A stretch of DNA of 28,158 nucleotides. Origin: JBBQXK01 sp038251625 (GTDB lineage Bacteria > Pseudomonadota > Alphaproteobacteria > Rhodobacterales > Rhodobacteraceae). The notes under the pieces were generated by a model. It was given only the letters and a program-made list of their open reading frames with translations. It made no database searches and was not told the DNA's origin. A program made the translations under genes and the position numbers. Where the stretch lies: assembly GCA_038251625.1 (NCBI GenBank), contig JBBSBE010000043.1, positions 1-28,158 of the forward strand, written 5' to 3'. Positions 1 through 6,753 of the stretch are shown here, in pieces. How positions within the stretch are numbered: position 1 is the stretch's first letter; every line of letters starts with the position of its first letter.

Positions 1-57
1 AGTAGGATTTTGGCGTGTGGGAATTTCGCAGCAAAAGCAACAACTTACAGAAGGAAA

Positions 58-132
58 TGGCAGCCCGTAGGGGAGTCGAACCCCTCTTCCCAGGTTGAAA
101 ACCTGGTGTCCTAACCGATAGACGAACGGGCC
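58..132 (-). tRNA. tRNA-Glu (anticodon UUC)
   Basis: Read on the minus strand this folds into a full cloverleaf. The acceptor arm is GGCCCGT with ACGGGCT (a G-U pair closes the end), the anticodon stem is CCAGG/CCTGG around a TTTTCAA loop giving anticodon TTC, and the T-arm is GAGGG-GTTCGAC-TCCCC-like. The 3' CCA is encoded (positions 58-60). Length 75 with CCA is normal for tRNA-Glu. It lies downstream of recJ on the same strand but 380 bp away and probably has its own promoter. Confidence 0.97.
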
Positions 133-150
133 GCGATTGGCGTGCGGCGG

Positions 151-179
151 TGTTTAGCGACGGGGGCAGGGCCGTGCAA
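151..179 (-). promoter_or_regulatory. candidate promoter of tRNA-Glu
   Basis: On the minus strand TTGCAC (174-179) and TAAACA (151-156) are separated by exactly 17 bases. The -10-like box lies 18 bases before the mature tRNA 5' end, the right distance for a short leader. Each hexamer matches the sigma-70 consensus at only 3 of 6 positions, so this is a positional argument more than a sequence one. Confidence 0.35.
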
Positions 180-481
180 GTGGAAAAGAGCGTCTGTGGG
201 GGTGCTCGGGTGCCTTGCGTGCAGCGGCGCGATGATGCGAACCGGGCAGAGCCGTGCGGCGGGCCTGAGTTCGGTCGTCCGCGTCGGTGGCCGGGCTGCC
301 AGCGTCCGACCCGCTTGAGAGCGACACGGTCTAAGCCCTCGGGAAGTGCCTGGTGCAGACCGGGCAAACGCTGCCCCGCGTGGTGGCACGCGTGGAGATC
401 GTAGGGGCCGTGTTCTGGCGCGAGCGCGGTAATTCCACAAATCGCTGCCGGAAACCGATCTGGTGGCGAACCCGTACGAGG
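180..481. other. non-coding stretch, nothing recognised
   Basis: Between the tRNA-Glu promoter region and the 3' end of recJ I see no gene. Open frames exist on both strands but they have no ribosome-binding site, no recognisable protein family and arginine/proline-rich translations typical of GC-rich noise. No second tRNA, clear terminator or repeat was found. Confidence 0.6.
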
Positions 482-505
482 CCCTTTCCGAAGCCGCTGA
501 AAGGG
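482..505 (-). terminator. weak hairpin after recJ
   Basis: CCCTTTC (482-488) and GAAAGGG (499-505) form a 7-bp stem with a 10-base loop, starting 8 bases beyond the recJ stop. There is no T-run after it on the minus strand, so it would be at best a Rho-dependent or processing structure. Confidence 0.25.
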
Positions 506-513
506 ACAGAGGC

Positions 514-2250
514 TTACGCCGGCGCGGCATCTTCGAGCCGCAGCTGAACCGAGGTCCGCCCACCCCATGTGTTGAGGTCAAGCCGCCCTGCAAGGTGAAA
601 CCGGGCATGTGGCGGTGCGGTGAGAAGGGCGCCAAGCGGGGCTTCGGTGACGTTGAAGGCCACGGCCTCGATCGCATCGCCGCCCGGTGCGCGGGCGGTC
701 AGGCGCAGGTGCGTCTCGCCGATGCGGCGGGCTTTCAGGGCCATGTCGGCGAAGGCAAAGCGCGGGGCAGGCGCGCCCTGCCCGAAAGGGCCCGCCGCCT
801 CGATCTGCGCCATGAGGGCCGGGGTGCAGGCGGCAGGGGCAAGAAGGCCATCGATGCGCAGATCGGCAGGGCCCGCGGTGCCCGCGCCCTGCCGGGACAG
901 CAGATCGGCCAGGCGCGCCATCGCAGGCTCCAGCGTGTCGCGCGCCACGGTCAGGCCCGCGGCCATCGGATGGCCGCCCCCTTTCAGGATAAGACCCTCG
1001 GCGGCCAGCCGGTGGATCGCGGCGCCAAGGTCCACACCCGCGACGGACCGCCCGGAGCCTTTGCCGATGTCGCCCTCGAACCCGATCACGATAGATGGGC
1101 GGTTGGTGGCTTCCTTCAGACGCGCCGCCACGATGCCCACAACGCCCGGGTGCCAGCCCTCACCCGCCGCCCAGGCAAGCGGCCCGTCGGTGCCACGCGC
1201 CTCGGCCTGCGCCAGCGCCGCAGCGCGCACCGTGGCTTCGATCTCGCGCCGTTCGGTGTTCAGATCGTCCAGCCGTGCGGCCAGCGATGCGGCTTCGGCC
1301 GGATCATCTGTTGAAAGCAGCCTGGCGCCAAGATCGGCACGGCCCACCCGCCCGCCTGCATTGACGCGTGGGCCAAGAAGGAACCCCAGCGCATAGGTAT
1401 TGGGTGCTTCCGTCATCCGCGCGGCATCGGCCAGTGCAGCAAGGCCCGGGCGTTCGCGCCGCGCCATCACCTCCAGCCCCCGGCGTACCAGCGCGCGGTT
1501 GACGCCGACAAGCGGCGCCACATCGGCCACCGTGGCCAGCGCAACGAGATCGAGCATCGCCATCAGGTCAGGCCCCGTCGCGCCCGTCGCGCGCAGGCGC
1601 CTGTTGGCCTCGACCAGAAACAGAAAGACGACCGAGGCCGCGCAGAGATGCGACAGCGCGCCCGTCTCGTCTTGCCGGTTGGGATTGACCACGGCAAGAG
1701 CGGGGGGCAGCATCTCGCCCCCGGTATGATGGTCAAGGACGATCACATCCGTGCCGGCCGCCGCGATGGCCTCATGGCTCAGCGTGCCGCAATCGACGGT
1801 CACGATCAGGCCATGCGCCTTCCCCAGGGCCTGCATCGCGGGGGCGTTCGGGCCATATCCTTCGTCGATCCGGTCGGGGATGTAGAGCGTGGCACCGTGG
1901 CCCATGGCCCGCAGCCAGGTCAGCAGAAGGGCCGCCGAGGCGCCGCCATCCACATCGTAATCGGCAAAGACTGCGATCTTTTCGCGCGCCGCAAGCGCAC
2001 GGAGAAACCGGTCTGCCGCAGCGCCCATATCGCGCAGCGACAAAGGGTCGGGCAACAGATCGCGGAGCGACGGGGCAAGGAAGGCCTCGGCCTCGGAAGG
2101 TTCGACGCCACGCCGGGCCAGGATGCGCGCCAATGGCAAGGGCAGGCGCGCGGTCTGCCCGATGGCCTCTGCCGCCCGTTCTTCAGCCTCGGACGGGCCG
2201 ACCCAACGGCGGCCCGCAAGTGAGGTTTCTACGGACAGAAAGGCGCGCAT
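514..2250 (-). CDS. recJ: single-stranded-DNA-specific exonuclease RecJ
   Basis: RecJ degrades single-stranded DNA 5' to 3' in recombination, base-excision and mismatch repair in the cytoplasm. The DHH phosphoesterase signatures are all visible: DYDVDG at about residues 97-102, TVDCG, LDHH at about 172-175, and a downstream DHHA1 part with GSGRS and GGGHPMAAG. The 578-residue length fits the family. The frame stays open to a TTG at 2286, but the ATG at 2250 gives the family-typical opening MRAFLSVETSLAGRRWVGPS, so I chose it; neither start has a good ribosome-binding site. It follows glpX by 45 bp on the same strand and is probably cotranscribed with it. Confidence 0.96.
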   Translation of the reverse strand: MRAFLSVETSLAGRRWVGPSEAEERAAEAIGQTARLPLPLARILARRGVEPSEAEAFLAPSLRDLLPDPLSLRDMGAAADRFLRALAAREKIAVFADYDVDGGASAALLLTWLRAMGHGATLYIPDRIDEGYGPNAPAMQALGKAHGLIVTVDCGTLSHEAIAAAGTDVIVLDHHTGGEMLPPALAVVNPNRQDETGALSHLCAASVVFLFLVEANRRLRATGATGPDLMAMLDLVALATVADVAPLVGVNRALVRRGLEVMARRERPGLAALADAARMTEAPNTYALGFLLGPRVNAGGRVGRADLGARLLSTDDPAEAASLAARLDDLNTERREIEATVRAAALAQAEARGTDGPLAWAAGEGWHPGVVGIVAARLKEATNRPSIVIGFEGDIGKGSGRSVAGVDLGAAIHRLAAEGLILKGGGHPMAAGLTVARDTLEPAMARLADLLSRQGAGTAGPADLRIDGLLAPAACTPALMAQIEAAGPFGQGAPAPRFAFADMALKARRIGETHLRLTARAPGGDAIEAVAFNVTEAPLGALLTAPPHARFHLAGRLDLNTWGGRTSVQLRLEDAAPA

Positions 2251-2295
2251 GCCGCTGCTTGTGCTGGCTTGCGACCCGCTTGGCAAGCCGTGGCG

Positions 2296-3261
2296 TCACT
2301 TGATCGGCGTGCGGTATTCGATGCGGCGGACCGAGCCGGTCTTTGACCGCATCAGGATCGTCTCCATCGTCACCCAGCCCGGCTCGCGCCGGATGCCGCG
2401 CAAAAGCGATCCGGTCGTCACGCCGGTCGCGGCAAAGATCACGTCGCCGCGCACGAGATCCTCGCGCGTGTAGACGCGGTCAAAGTTGGTGATGCCAGCC
2501 TTGCGCGCGCGGCCCCGTTCATCGTCGTTTCGAAACAGAAGCTTGCCGAAAAACTGCCCGCCCATGCATTTCAGCGCCGCCGCCGCCAGCACGCCCTCCG
2601 GCGCGCCACCAGAGCCCATGTAGATGTCGATCCCGGTTTTCTCGGGCTCGGCGCAATGCATCACGCCCGCCACGTCGCCATCCGTGATCAGCCGGATCGA
2701 CGCGCCGGTCGAGCGCAGTTCGGCGATCATCTCTTCATGCCGGGGGCGCTCCAGCACACAAACGGTGATATCCTCGGTCGAGCAGCCTTTGGCGGCGGCC
2801 AGGGCCGACACGCGTTCGGACGGCGACATGTTCATCGTCACCGTGCCGGGCTTGTGGCCGGGGCCGATGGCCAGCTTTTCCATATAGACATCGGGCGCGT
2901 GCAAGAGCGTGCCCTGCGGCGCCATCGCAATCACCGTCAGGGCGTTCGGCATGTCCTTGGCCGTCAGCGTCGTGCCTTCCAGCGGGTCGAGCGCGATATC
3001 GACGGCGGGGCCCTGCCCGGTGCCCACCTTTTCGCCGATATAGAGCATCGGCGCCTCGTCACGCTCGCCCTCGCCGATCACCACGGTGCCCGCGATATCC
3101 AGAAGGTTCAACTGGTCCCGCATCGCATTGACGGCGGCCTGGTCGGCGGCCTTTTCATCGCCCCGCCCGATCAGGCGGGCAGAGGCGAGGGCGGCAGCCT
3201 CGGACACGCGGGCAAGGCCGAGCGACAGGAGGCGATCCTGGAAGGTGCGGGCGTCGGACAT
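2296..3261 (-). CDS. glpX: fructose-1,6-bisphosphatase class II (GlpX)
   Basis: Hydrolyses fructose-1,6-bisphosphate to fructose-6-phosphate in gluconeogenesis; in phototrophic and autotrophic relatives the class II enzyme can also serve the Calvin cycle. The metal and phosphate-binding motifs GEGERDE (about residues 63-69) and DPLEGT (about 92-97) are intact, as is the later GSGGAPEG loop. At 321 residues it is full length. The open frame extends 61 codons further upstream, but the ATG at 3261 begins the family-typical MSDARTFQDRLLSLGLARVSE and has GAGGA about 10 bases upstream. An in-frame ATG at 3297 is a less likely start. It lies between truA (67 bp upstream) and recJ (45 bp downstream). 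Confidence 0.96.
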   Translation of the reverse strand: MSDARTFQDRLLSLGLARVSEAAALASARLIGRGDEKAADQAAVNAMRDQLNLLDIAGTVVIGEGERDEAPMLYIGEKVGTGQGPAVDIALDPLEGTTLTAKDMPNALTVIAMAPQGTLLHAPDVYMEKLAIGPGHKPGTVTMNMSPSERVSALAAAKGCSTEDITVCVLERPRHEEMIAELRSTGASIRLITDGDVAGVMHCAEPEKTGIDIYMGSGGAPEGVLAAAALKCMGGQFFGKLLFRNDDERGRARKAGITNFDRVYTREDLVRGDVIFAATGVTTGSLLRGIRREPGWVTMETILMRSKTGSVRRIEYRTPIK

Positions 3262-3306
3262 GGGCAGGGCATCCTCGTTTGGGGTTGGACTTCCCATAGC
3301 CCGGCA

Positions 3307-3326
3307 GCGCTTGCGCGGGCAAGCGC
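3307..3326 (-). other. 8-bp perfect hairpin between truA and glpX
   Basis: GCGCTTGC (3307-3314) and GCAAGCGC (3319-3326) pair perfectly around a 4-base loop, just after the truA stop and 45 bases before the glpX start. A second copy of GCAAGCGC lies at 3333-3340 inside the last truA codons, so the transcript can form either of two alternative stems. There is no T-run, so termination is not implied. It may affect mRNA processing or glpX expression. Confidence 0.5.
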
Positions 3327-3328
3327 AG

Positions 3329-4105
3329 TCACGCAAGCGCGAAAGGATCCTCGGGGTAGCGCACATTTGTAAGACACAGGCCTTCCGGCGGGGCCACAGG
3401 GCCGCAGGCGGCACGGTCCCGCGCCGCAAGGGCCGTGGCCACATCGGCGGGCGACCACGCCCCGGCCCCGGCGCGTTCCAGCGTGCCGACCAGCGAGCGT
3501 ACCTGATTGTGCAGGAACGACCGCGCGCGGAACGCGAGTTGGATTTCCGTGCCGCCGGGTACGGGCACCTCGGTCACGGTGATTTCGTCCAGCGTCTTCA
3601 CCGGGCTTTGCGCCTGACAGAGGGAGGACCGGAAAGTGGTAAAGTCATGCCGCCCGATCAGGCCAAGCGCCGCCGTGCGCATGGCGCCTGCGTCGAGGTC
3701 GTGGCGCACCGACCAGACCTGCCCGCGCGCCAGTACCGGCGGCGCGCGACGGCAGAGGATGCGGAAAAGGTAACGCCGCTCGACGGCGCTGAAGCGCGCG
3801 TGGAAATCATCGGCCACTGCCGCGCAGGCGGTCACGGCCACCGGCGCGGGCTTCAGGTGCCAGTTCAGCGCCTCGCCAAGACGAAACGTGCGCCAGTCGC
3901 GCGAAAGGTCGGCATGGGCGATCTGACCCGTCGCATGCACGCCTCTATCGGTGCGCCCGGCGCCCTGAACCGGTGGCGCGGTGGGGTCGAGTGCGGCAAG
4001 CGCCGCCTCCAGCGCCGCCTGCACCGAAGGCAGACCCCCGGCCTGGCGCTGCCAGCCGTGAAACGGGGTGCCGTCGTATTCGATGCGAAAGGCGTAGCGG
4101 GGCAT
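3329..4105 (-). CDS. truA: tRNA pseudouridine(38-40) synthase TruA
   Basis: Converts uridines at positions 38-40 of the tRNA anticodon arm to pseudouridine. The catalytic motif appears as RTDRGVH at about residues 51-57, with Asp53 as the nucleophile; most family members have RTDAGVH, so Arg replaces Ala here. RYLFRI and FLHNQVRSLVGTLE, the usual C-terminal TruA motifs, follow. Length 258 fits. The frame is open far upstream into the antisense of other genes, but MPRYAFRIEYDGTPFHGWQRQ is the normal TruA N terminus and fixes the start. It probably heads a truA-glpX-recJ transcript; upstream it diverges from ycjX. Confidence 0.96.
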   Translation of the reverse strand: MPRYAFRIEYDGTPFHGWQRQAGGLPSVQAALEAALAALDPTAPPVQGAGRTDRGVHATGQIAHADLSRDWRTFRLGEALNWHLKPAPVAVTACAAVADDFHARFSAVERRYLFRILCRRAPPVLARGQVWSVRHDLDAGAMRTAALGLIGRHDFTTFRSSLCQAQSPVKTLDEITVTEVPVPGGTEIQLAFRARSFLHNQVRSLVGTLERAGAGAWSPADVATALAARDRAACGPVAPPEGLCLTNVRYPEDPFALA

Positions 4106-4146
4106 GGGGCGTGGCCTAGCGCAGCGCCGGGCGCGCTGCAACGGGG

Positions 4147-4170
4147 GTAGGGTGGGTGCACCCACCCTAC
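4147..4170. repeat. 24-bp perfect palindrome, REP-like (GTAGGGTG family)
   Basis: GTAGGGTGGGTG is followed directly by its exact reverse complement. It sits in the 156-bp divergent spacer between truA and ycjX. The GTAG head before a GC-rich hairpin resembles REP elements handled by RAYT transposases, and the GTAGGGTG core is shared with an imperfect copy at 11616-11648. No RAYT gene is present in the window. Confidence 0.65.
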
Positions 4171-4261
4171 GTTGGCCCCCTCTCGCGCACCCGCCCGGCG
4201 AAGGCTTGCCCTTCCGCCCCGGGCCTGCCACCCCTATCTGCGGCAGAAGGAGGCGCCTGTT

Positions 4262-5662
4262 TTGGTATTGCGACAACTGGCCGAGGGGATCGAGGGTGCG
4301 TTCTCGGGCGTGACCGGCGCGCTGACCGAACCGGTTCTGCGGCTGGGCGTCACCGGCCTGTCGCGCGCCGGCAAGACGGTCTTCATCACCTCGCTTGTCG
4401 CAAATCTGATGGACCGGGGGCGCATGCCCCAGCTTTCCGGTGCCCCGCGCATCACCGCCGCCTACCTGCAGCCGCAGCCCGACATGACCCTGCCGCGCTT
4501 TGACTACGAGGCGCATCTGGCGGCGCTGACGGCCCCCGCCCCGCATTGGCCGGCCTCTACCCGTGCCATCAGCGAGTTGCGCCTGTCGCTGCGCTATCGC
4601 CCGTCGGGATTTCTGGCGGGACTGACGGGCCTGCGGACGCTGCACCTTGATATCATCGACTATCCTGGCGAGTGGTTGCTGGATCTTGCCCTTCTCGACA
4701 AGGATTATGCCACCTGGTCCGAGAGCACGCTTCAGCGCATTGCCTGGCGGCCGGAGGCGGCGGCCTTCATCGCGGAGGCGCGCGCCGAGGATGGCGCGCT
4801 GCCGCTGGACGAACCGGTGGCGCAGGCGCTTGCCGCTGCCTTCACGTCTTACTTGCGCAAGGCGCGCGCGGCCGGATGGTCGGACTGCACGCCGGGGCGG
4901 TTCCTTCTGCCCGGCGATCTGGCCGGATCGCCGGTTCTGACCTTCGCACCCCTGCCGAAGCCCGCCTCCACCCCCCGCGGCAGCCTCTGGCGCGAGATGG
5001 CCCGGCGGTATGAAGCCTACCGCACACAGGTCGTGCGCCCTTTCTTTCGCGATCATTTCGCGCGGATCGACCGGCAGGTCGTGCTGGTGGACGTGCTCGG
5101 TGCCATCCACGCGGGTCCTGCCGCGTTCGAGGATCTGCGCCGCACGATGGCCGAGGTGATGGCCGCCTTCCGGCCCGGCCGCAACGGCTGGCTCACGGCG
5201 CTGCTGGGCGGGCGGCGGGTCGAGCGGTTGCTGATCGCGGCCACCAAGGCCGACCATCTGCACCATACCGACCACCCGAAGCTGACCGCGATCACCACTG
5301 CCATCCTGCGCGAGGCCCGCGACCGCGCCGATTTCGCAGGCGCGCGTGTCGAGGCGATGAGCCTTGCCGCCCTGCGCGCCACCACCGAAGAGATGCGCGA
5401 TCATGGCGGCGAACCGCTGGGCATGGTCCGGGGCACGCTTCTGTCCACCGGCAAGGCGGCCGCACTTTACCCCGGCGCGCTGCCCGAAGACCCCGCGCGC
5501 CTTCTGACCCCGGCCCGTCAGGGCGCAGAGGCCTGGCTTGATGGCGATTACGGTGTGATGGATTTCGCCCCGGCCCCTCTGCGCCTCAAACCGGGCGAGG
5601 GGCCGCCGCATATCCGGCTGGACCGCGCGGCAGAGTTTCTGTTCGGCGACCGCCTGGCCTGA
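4262..5662 (+). CDS. ycjX: YcjX-family P-loop NTPase (DUF463)
   Basis: A cytoplasmic P-loop protein of unknown exact role; in enterobacteria ycjX pairs with ycjF and is linked to envelope and heat stress. Visible: Walker A GLSRAGKT at about residues 31-38, a DYPGEW motif in the switch II position, LVDVLGAIHAGPAAFEDLRRT and a TKAD motif at the guanine-specificity position. The length of 466 equals the E. coli protein closely. No ATG fits. AAGGAGG at 4247-4253 lies 8 bases before TTG 4262, which gives MVLRQLAEGIEGAF, so TTG is the probable start (a second TTG is at 4268). An upstream ATG at 4172 would add an unrelated tail. The partner ycjF follows 95 bp later. Confidence 0.92.
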   Translation: MVLRQLAEGIEGAFSGVTGALTEPVLRLGVTGLSRAGKTVFITSLVANLMDRGRMPQLSGAPRITAAYLQPQPDMTLPRFDYEAHLAALTAPAPHWPASTRAISELRLSLRYRPSGFLAGLTGLRTLHLDIIDYPGEWLLDLALLDKDYATWSESTLQRIAWRPEAAAFIAEARAEDGALPLDEPVAQALAAAFTSYLRKARAAGWSDCTPGRFLLPGDLAGSPVLTFAPLPKPASTPRGSLWREMARRYEAYRTQVVRPFFRDHFARIDRQVVLVDVLGAIHAGPAAFEDLRRTMAEVMAAFRPGRNGWLTALLGGRRVERLLIAATKADHLHHTDHPKLTAITTAILREARDRADFAGARVEAMSLAALRATTEEMRDHGGEPLGMVRGTLLSTGKAAALYPGALPEDPARLLTPARQGAEAWLDGDYGVMDFAPAPLRLKPGEGPPHIRLDRAAEFLFGDRLA

Positions 5663-5707
5663 ACCGTCCATCCGGCGCGCGGCAGATGCCGGGTTGACGG
5701 CGGCGCT

Positions 5708-5727
5708 GGCAAGACACACCTCTTGCC
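5708..5727 (+). promoter_or_regulatory. hairpin abutting an upstream ATG of ycjF
   Basis: GGCAAGA (5708-5714) and TCTTGCC (5721-5727) form a 7-bp stem with a 6-base loop that ends at the base before ATG 5728. It occupies the place where a ribosome-binding site for that ATG would be, and none is visible. This argues for the TTG at 5758, which has GGAG (5747-5750) 7 bases upstream, or for structure-controlled initiation. Confidence 0.45.
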
Positions 5728-5757
5728 ATGGCGCCCCTCCCGCGCCGGAGCCTCGCC

Positions 5758-6753
5758 TTGCCCCGCAAGCCCGTCCTGATCGACCTCGACACCGCGCCGT
5801 CGCCCGCCGAGGCGCCGCCCGTGCCGGACGCGTTGCCCACCGCCGCCGCGATGCGCGGCGTAGCGGCTGTGGCCGGGGCCAAGGGCACGGCGCTGGGGCG
5901 GTTGGCGCGCTGGGTGTTCGGGGCCTTTGCCAGCTTCGTGCTGTCGGTCGCCTTGTGGGATTTCGTGACGGGGCTTTTCGCCGCGAATACGGTCCTCGGC
6001 TCCATCGCGCTGGGGCTGACGGCCGCGGCGCTGCTGATGCTGCTTTTGCTCGCATGGCGCGAACTGGCCGCCTATTCCCGTCTTGCCCGGCTCGATCATC
6101 TGCGTGTCCGGGTGGAAAAGGCGGCGGCGGCCCCGCTGCGCGAAGCGCAAGGAGCGGCCGCCGCAGTGGAGGCGATCTATGCCGCGCGGCCCGATCTGAC
6201 ATGGGCGCTTGCCCGCCTGAAGGACCGGCGCGACGGCGTGCTTGATGCCGATGCCTGGCTTGCCATTACGGAAGCCGAACTGATGGCCCCGCTCGATCAG
6301 GCCGCACGGCGGGAAATCGAAGCGGCTGCACGGCAGGTGGCCACCGTCACGGCGCTGGTGCCCCTTGCGCTTGCCGACGTGGCGACGGCGCTTTTTGCCA
6401 ACCTGCGGATGGTGCGGCGGTTGGCCGAGATTTATGGCGGGCGCTCGGGTGCCTTTGGCGGCTGGCGGCTTTTGCGCCGGGTCTTTTCGCATCTGGTGGC
6501 CACGGGCGCGCTTGCGCTGACAGATGACCTGATCAGTTCCGTCGCGGGTGGGGGCATCCTTTCCAGGCTTTCGCGCCGCTTTGGCGAGGGTGTGGTCAAC
6601 GGCGCCCTGACCGCGCGGGTGGGCGTGGCCGCGATGGAGGTGTGCCGCCCGATGCCCTTTGTCGCCCTGCCCAAACCCAAGGTCAGCAATCTGGTATCGC
6701 GCGCGCTGGCGGGTGTCATCGACCGGGCGCCCGCCGCAAAGGAGAACGACTGA
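5758..6753 (+). CDS. ycjF: YcjF-like membrane protein (TIGR01620/DUF697)
   Basis: An inner-membrane protein, the usual partner of YcjX; its biochemical role is not known. A Pro/Ala-rich N-terminal stretch is followed by two hydrophobic segments (around WVFGAFASFVLSVALWDFV and LGSIALGLTAAALLMLLLLAW), then the conserved C-terminal domain. That domain contains an ARREIEAAARQVATVTALVPLALADV stretch and a TARVGVAAMEVCRPMPF motif, which matches TARLGIKAMELCRPLPW of the E. coli protein. I chose TTG 5758 (331 residues, opening MPRKPVLIDLD) because of its GGAG site; ATG 5728 would add ten residues and lies against a hairpin. The stop is immediately followed by the next gene. Confidence 0.88.
   Translation: MPRKPVLIDLDTAPSPAEAPPVPDALPTAAAMRGVAAVAGAKGTALGRLARWVFGAFASFVLSVALWDFVTGLFAANTVLGSIALGLTAAALLMLLLLAWRELAAYSRLARLDHLRVRVEKAAAAPLREAQGAAAAVEAIYAARPDLTWALARLKDRRDGVLDADAWLAITEAELMAPLDQAARREIEAAARQVATVTALVPLALADVATALFANLRMVRRLAEIYGGRSGAFGGWRLLRRVFSHLVATGALALTDDLISSVAGGGILSRLSRRFGEGVVNGALTARVGVAAMEVCRPMPFVALPKPKVSNLVSRALAGVIDRAPAAKEND

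Noticed and set aside
150..547. Short open frames in the tRNA-recJ spacer
   Set aside because: They overlap each other on both strands, have no ribosome-binding site and match no protein family I know.
3329..6202. A 957-codon open frame on the minus strand
   Set aside because: Only its last 258 codons are truA. The rest is the antisense of ycjX and ycjF, with Arg/Gln/Pro-rich noise and no family motif.
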